Source of the DNA: Beta vulgaris subsp. vulgaris | Taxonomy: Eukaryota; Streptophyta; Magnoliopsida; Caryophyllales; Amaranthaceae | Direction of reading: 5' to 3' | Length of the DNA: 64,000 nt | NCBI RefSeq assembly: GCF_026745355.1 | Contig: NC_079205.1 | Span: 61,742,593 to 61,806,592, forward strand | Shown: in pieces, positions 59,810 through 64,000 of the stretch | How positions within the stretch are numbered: the stretch's first letter is position 1 | Layout: every line of letters begins with the position of its first letter | The notes under the pieces: model-generated | The model's input: only the letters and a program-made list of their open reading frames with translations | What the model was told of the DNA's origin: nothing | The model's database searches: none | Made by a program: the position numbers and the translations under genes

Positions 59810-62800
59810 CTAAGCTCTTCCTGATGAATTTAGGAAGTTTTGCATCACTTCTTTACTTAATTCTTCATGCACCTACAAGAAGGAAACGGGGACTTATCAG
59901 TTATCATCACCACCACCTAATGGAAAGATTATGTTTCTTTTTCTCGTGAGAAGAAGGATGTAAACGGTGAAGCTGCATCAAGATATTATACATACTCCCC
60001 TCAAAAAAAAAAAAGATATTATACATACTAGTTTACGATAAATTCTCTGGAAGGCGTCGCAAAAGTCCTCTGCCTCCTCCGGGCCAACCTACAGAGACAT
60101 TAGAAGTCATTGAACATGCAAAGAAAGAGATAAGCATAATAACATTAGATTTTGCTCAGCGTTGGCTGGTCTGGAAAATGAGAAATAAGTACAAGATTAC
60201 CTGCCTAGTCAGAGTGACATTGCAAGAAATCAAAACCCAATTTCAGGTAACAAAAGTTCTATTTCCTTCCTAAGGTAATTTATTTCTGCTGTTTTATTTT
60301 GAATTTTTTGGTTTGCCCTTCCTCCGTTCTGGGATGAGTGGAACACTTCTCTCTTAAATGTAAGAGCTTTTTGAGAGAAGTATTTAACTTATTTCAGAAC
60401 GGAGGAAGCATATGAGTACAATTGAGATGTAAACTTTAAAAAATTGAAGACAGAGGTATATAATAGACGACACTTTAGGAACGTATTAAGAAACGCACAA
60501 GATGCTGAAGCTAAAACTAACGTATTATGAATTTACCAATAGACAAGCAAACAGGTACATAAAGAATATCCACATAATTGGCATATGAGATCACTGGAGA
60601 AGGAGTGAAGCAGAAGTTCTTACTTTTTGGAGACACGTGAGGAATTCAGAGCCTGCCGAACTTAAAAACTGACCATAGCTCAACAACTAGATTGTTCTCT
60701 ACCAGATTGGCAAAAGCAGGACACAAGGACTATCAAATAACACAAGGATTTCCATCCGACACAAACTAACAATAAATGCCCCGATAAAGCCACAACATAG
60801 AGTGGAAGGACGTCCCTCAGGCATCCATGAAGTTGCCTAGTGAAACAAAGACAAAAATAAAGGATGATGATATAAGAACACAAGGGTTCACACAAAGAGC
60901 TTCCACCTTACACGAAACCAACAGTGATTGTCTCTATAAGCCACAAATGTTAAGAGTTAGAAGAGCGCATCTCCGGAACCCATGAAGTCTAAGGTCCATA
61001 TTCAACATTTGATTCACATGTTATTCTAGATCCAAATCACCCTTAGGAAGCACGTTTTGAAGATCATATGCATCTGAAGTCTTCTGATTGCAAATGACAA
61101 GTCTATCGAAATTGAAAGGTGTGGTCCCTGAGTCACCCAAAGTCTTTCAAAAATATAAACACCACAAAAATTTTGATCGACCTAGTTAAGGCAACCACCA
61201 GAAGAGAATGCTAATTCTATCTAGTAAATAATTGACATAATAGAGATACACAATTATAGAGTTTGTATTATGCTGCAGAGTTGGATCTCTAATGGGTATT
61301 GACCCATTGGGTAGATTAAGATTTTTCCCGCTTTCTGAAACAACCATGAAAATATTTTAATAACAAAATTTGTTGAAAGGACTGATCTTCAGCAGCTTTC
61401 CAGGATCACGTTGGTCGCTTGATCCATACATTGCAAAATTTTAAACAACGCAGAAGATCAGCCTGGGAAGCTAATTCAAAGGCTATATAAACTTATGGTT
61501 CACCCCCAATAGAGAATTTTTTTTTTTTTGCAGCTGATAGAAATGAGAAAATTCGCGGACTTCTTAACTTCTCAAAGGCTTTCAAGAACACAGATGACAC
61601 TGAATCCAATACTTATTGACTCCAGAAAGGTCGAACGTCAATTTAGAGAGATCCATACAAGGCCCTGGTTGAAATTTGAAGACAAATGTAGGGTTGTAGG
61701 CAAAAAAGGCCCACATTGGTGCTCACTCAAAGTCTGCATCGTCATTTGGTGCATATGTGATGCTGAGCTAAAAGTCCCTAATCCTCCAGAAAGGGAACGA
61801 TTAAAGCACAAAATCAAAGATTTAACTCATTCCACAAATTGCTCTCAGCAAAAGTCAAATGACATGCTAAAAACCATTTAAGGTCAAAAAAAGGTGGCAT
61901 ATCTATGATGTAGAAGCTATTGATATCCCCTCACACTCCACCAATCCAGCTCCGTCCTGTAGCTATAGGTCATCATTCTAGATGAAGCCTTAAAGATTTT
62001 GCAAGGGAGTGAAGAAGAGCTTGGAGAATATTACGTTGATCATTGCTCCTTCTAAATCTATTTAATGATGTTAATCCAGGTGCAGCTCAAGATGCAAATA
62101 AATTGAGCATGTTCCTACCGCAGGATTCATTCAATAGTTCGCTTAACTTGGATACTGTCACTACTCAACTATTAACAGCTTTTTTATGCTGAGCTATCTA
62201 GACACCACCAGAAGAAAAGATATGGGGAAAGACAATCAATTATCTTTCTTATTTCATCAAAACAATCATTCAATAATTTGTAACATGCATAAGATTCATA
62301 AGCCTGGCATCTAGATTTCTGAGCAGAAATGTCAGACAGAAGTTGCTTCCTTACAGACATGAATTCTATGCAGATCAGATCCAAATGAACACTAACAAGA
62401 CTCTCTTGGCCCGTTTGGTTAGTGGTACTAAATGGTAGTAATGGTAATGGTTTAGAGTGTACATTGTGAAGGCATTCTTCTGTTGACATCCATGATAATG
62501 CAACTTTATCCTAAAAACACATATTTTCTTCCTAAAATTTCATTACCATCCATTACCAATTGGGAAGGTGGTATTGAGTGGTAATGAAAATTTATGAGAA
62601 AATCCATGTTTTGACATCAAGTTTCATTACCATGGGTATTAACTTGGAAATATCTACACAAATTTAAACTAAAACATTACTATTACCACAATTTTGTACC
62701 ACTAACCAAACGGGCCGTCTGAGAGTATACCAGTATCATGGTATTACATAATAACTGGCCGTGGGGTAGTAATGAATTCCCAATTTGACAAATAGTAGAT

Positions 62801-64000
62801 AAAAATTGCCAGAAAAGACATTAGTTTTACTTGTCATGCTACAAAGAGTATTATCAAACAACGCATACATGCTTAAATGCTCACCATTCTCTCTGCAGCA
62901 GATTTTAGTTTATCCCAGAAGACGCCTGCTACAACACACGGCAAAAAGATGTCAATTCAGCAAATTTTAGCCAACTGAGGGGCAGTCAAAAGAGCAAGCC
63001 ATTATCATCTAACTATCATTTAGCTTTGAAGCATTTTACATAGTGAAGCCAAAAAGAAAAGAGCTACACTACTACACACGCACACACAGACATACATATA
63101 CATATATATACCCTTAAAGAAGTCCACGATAAGAAAACAAGACAAAGGAAGTTGTCAATTAGAAGACATGTCACAAGCTGTGTTTTCTTCAAATAACATA
63201 CTTACATTGTCTTCTTTTCATCAAAGCAAAAGACAAATCAGTTCTGAATGCAATGAAAGTGAGAAACTAGTCAACTACACATAAAAGCAAAGACACAGTG
63301 TCTGCTTAGAAGGCCTTGGAAGTACGGAATTTAACATACAAAGTTTTCACTCGAGAACAACAAAAGACACCTCAATAAACAACAATCTGGAACAACTAAT
63401 GGGCAATACCTCGGCTGGTGGTTTCTTGATCACTCCAAGCATCTTGCCACTCATTTACCTGAAGAGATACAAAAGTTCATATAGGAAAACAGACGAGCAA
63501 TGCAATCCCATGAAGCAAATCATTCTCAATGTTTAAGTGAAACTACCTCATCCATTGGTGGCGTTGGTGCTTGTGAGGTTGATTGCCCTGATGATTCAGA
63601 TTCAGCTTGCTATGTGTTCACCAAATAATAAGATTAATCAGATGCAAAACACTTAACAGGAAATACAAAATTTAGTATTTTATAAATCAATCCACAATAT
63701 TCTACACCAGCAACCAACATCTTTTCAAGCTAAAATACCCCAGAAGTCACTGGCTTACTATTGCAATTATGATCATAAACAAGCTTTTATCATCCCAAAA
63801 TTCAACAGAATTTTAAACCAAAAGCAACAATGCAATACTCTATCCATCCAAAAATAAAGCCTATTGTCCCAAACTCCAAACTCTGTATAATATACATATA
63901 TATAAGTGTTTGACATAATGTCGCTAAAACACCTTTATAATAGTTGCATCATTTACACACTCTCCCTATCAATTGGAAATAATATGATACCTTTTCCTTG
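59810..64000 (-). CDS. 3' part of an unrecognised gene (at least 6 exons)
   Basis: Minus-strand exons, 5' to 3': 64000-63991 (partial, ends KEK), 63609-63547, 63458-63410, 62928-62885, 60088-60029, 59872-59810. All have GT/AG sites and compatible phases (0, 0, 1, 0, 0). The product tail reads QAESESSGQSTSQAPTPPMD, then VNEWQDAWSDQETTS, RAGVFWDKLKSAAERM, VGPEEAEDFCDAFQRIYRKL, VHEELSKEVMQNFLNSSGRA and stop. A low-complexity Ser/Gln/Pro linker is followed by a charged, probably helical C-terminus of about 90 residues. No family was recognised. The 5' portion lies beyond the window. The 2796-nt intron between 60089 and 62884 could hide a small exon, though the phase does not require one. Confidence 0.75.
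60318..60408. repeat. Stowaway-like MITE (91 bp)
   Basis: The termini CTTCCTCCGTTCTGGGATGA and, inverted, CTTCCTCCGTTCTGAAATAA bound an interior with GAACACTTCTCTC and its inverted partner GAGAGAAGTATTTAAC. It can fold almost completely. It lies in the large intron of the minus-strand gene. Confidence 0.8.
60409..62407 (-). other. large intron of the minus-strand gene, upstream part
   Basis: Nearly 2 kb without a supported exon. A plus-strand frame at 61528-61881 (117 codons) and a minus-strand frame at 62184-62489 have no known domains, and the second runs into a MITE. Both are regarded as chance frames. Confidence 0.6.
62408..62716. mobile_element. Tourist-like MITE (309 bp)
   Basis: The ends are perfect 21-bp inverted repeats beginning GGCCCGTTTGGTTAGTGGTA. 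The interior has AATGGTAGTAATGGTAATGG on the left and its relatives inverted on the right. No clear 3-bp duplication is seen (CTT versus GTC). It lies in the large intron of the minus-strand gene, about 170 bp downstream of its 62928-62885 exon. Confidence 0.8.

Noticed and set aside
61528..61881. 117-codon plus-strand frame in the large intron of the minus-strand gene
   Set aside because: No recognisable domain, no promoter or splice context, and it is antisense to the gene; kept only as a chance frame.

Overview
This is plant nuclear DNA. Genes carry many GT-AG introns with T-rich tracts before the acceptors, intergenic DNA is AT-rich, CT-rich leaders precede several starts, and small plant DNA transposons are dense. 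The proteins fit a eudicot; no species can be named from sequence alone. I rebuilt seven gene models by hand, joining exons at GT/AG sites with phases that fit at every junction.

Layout: (1) 592-3700 (+) a complete beta-tubulin gene with a leader intron. (2) 4320-8770 a transposon-rich spacer. (3) 8771-11889 (+) a two-exon phytocyanin/early-nodulin-like protein whose copper ligands are mostly replaced. (4) 11890-14760 a spacer with three DNA transposons with target-site duplications (one Tourist-like, two hAT-like), the last ending about 140 bp before the next start codon. (5) 14763-41552 (+) a 35-exon gene for the HEAT-repeat proteasome adaptor ECM29, filling 42% of the window. (6) 43522-46256 (+) a small lysine-rich protein I do not recognise. 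(7) 47202-48786 (-) a plastid-targeted protein, probably PRIN2, with a complete non-autonomous Helitron in intron 2. (8) 50287-52923 (+) the mitochondrial 10-kDa chaperonin CPN10, whose intron 2 holds a piece of mitochondrial DNA (nad5 plus large-subunit rRNA). (9) 53380-58302 a 4.9-kb TIR element, hAT-like, with GGGTCGG arrays at both ends, a transcription-unit-like interior and a nested CACTA end. (10) 59810 to beyond 64000 (-) the 3' part of an unrecognised gene.

The genes are ordinary, independently transcribed housekeeping or plant-specific genes (microtubules, proteasome quality control, plastid transcription, mitochondrial folding); nothing suggests a gene cluster. I see no new enzymatic system. 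The most unusual parts are the 4.9-kb composite element, the mitochondrial insertion in the CPN10 intron, and a set of well-bounded small transposons (Helitron, hAT, Tourist, Stowaway-like and an AT-rich family in three copies).
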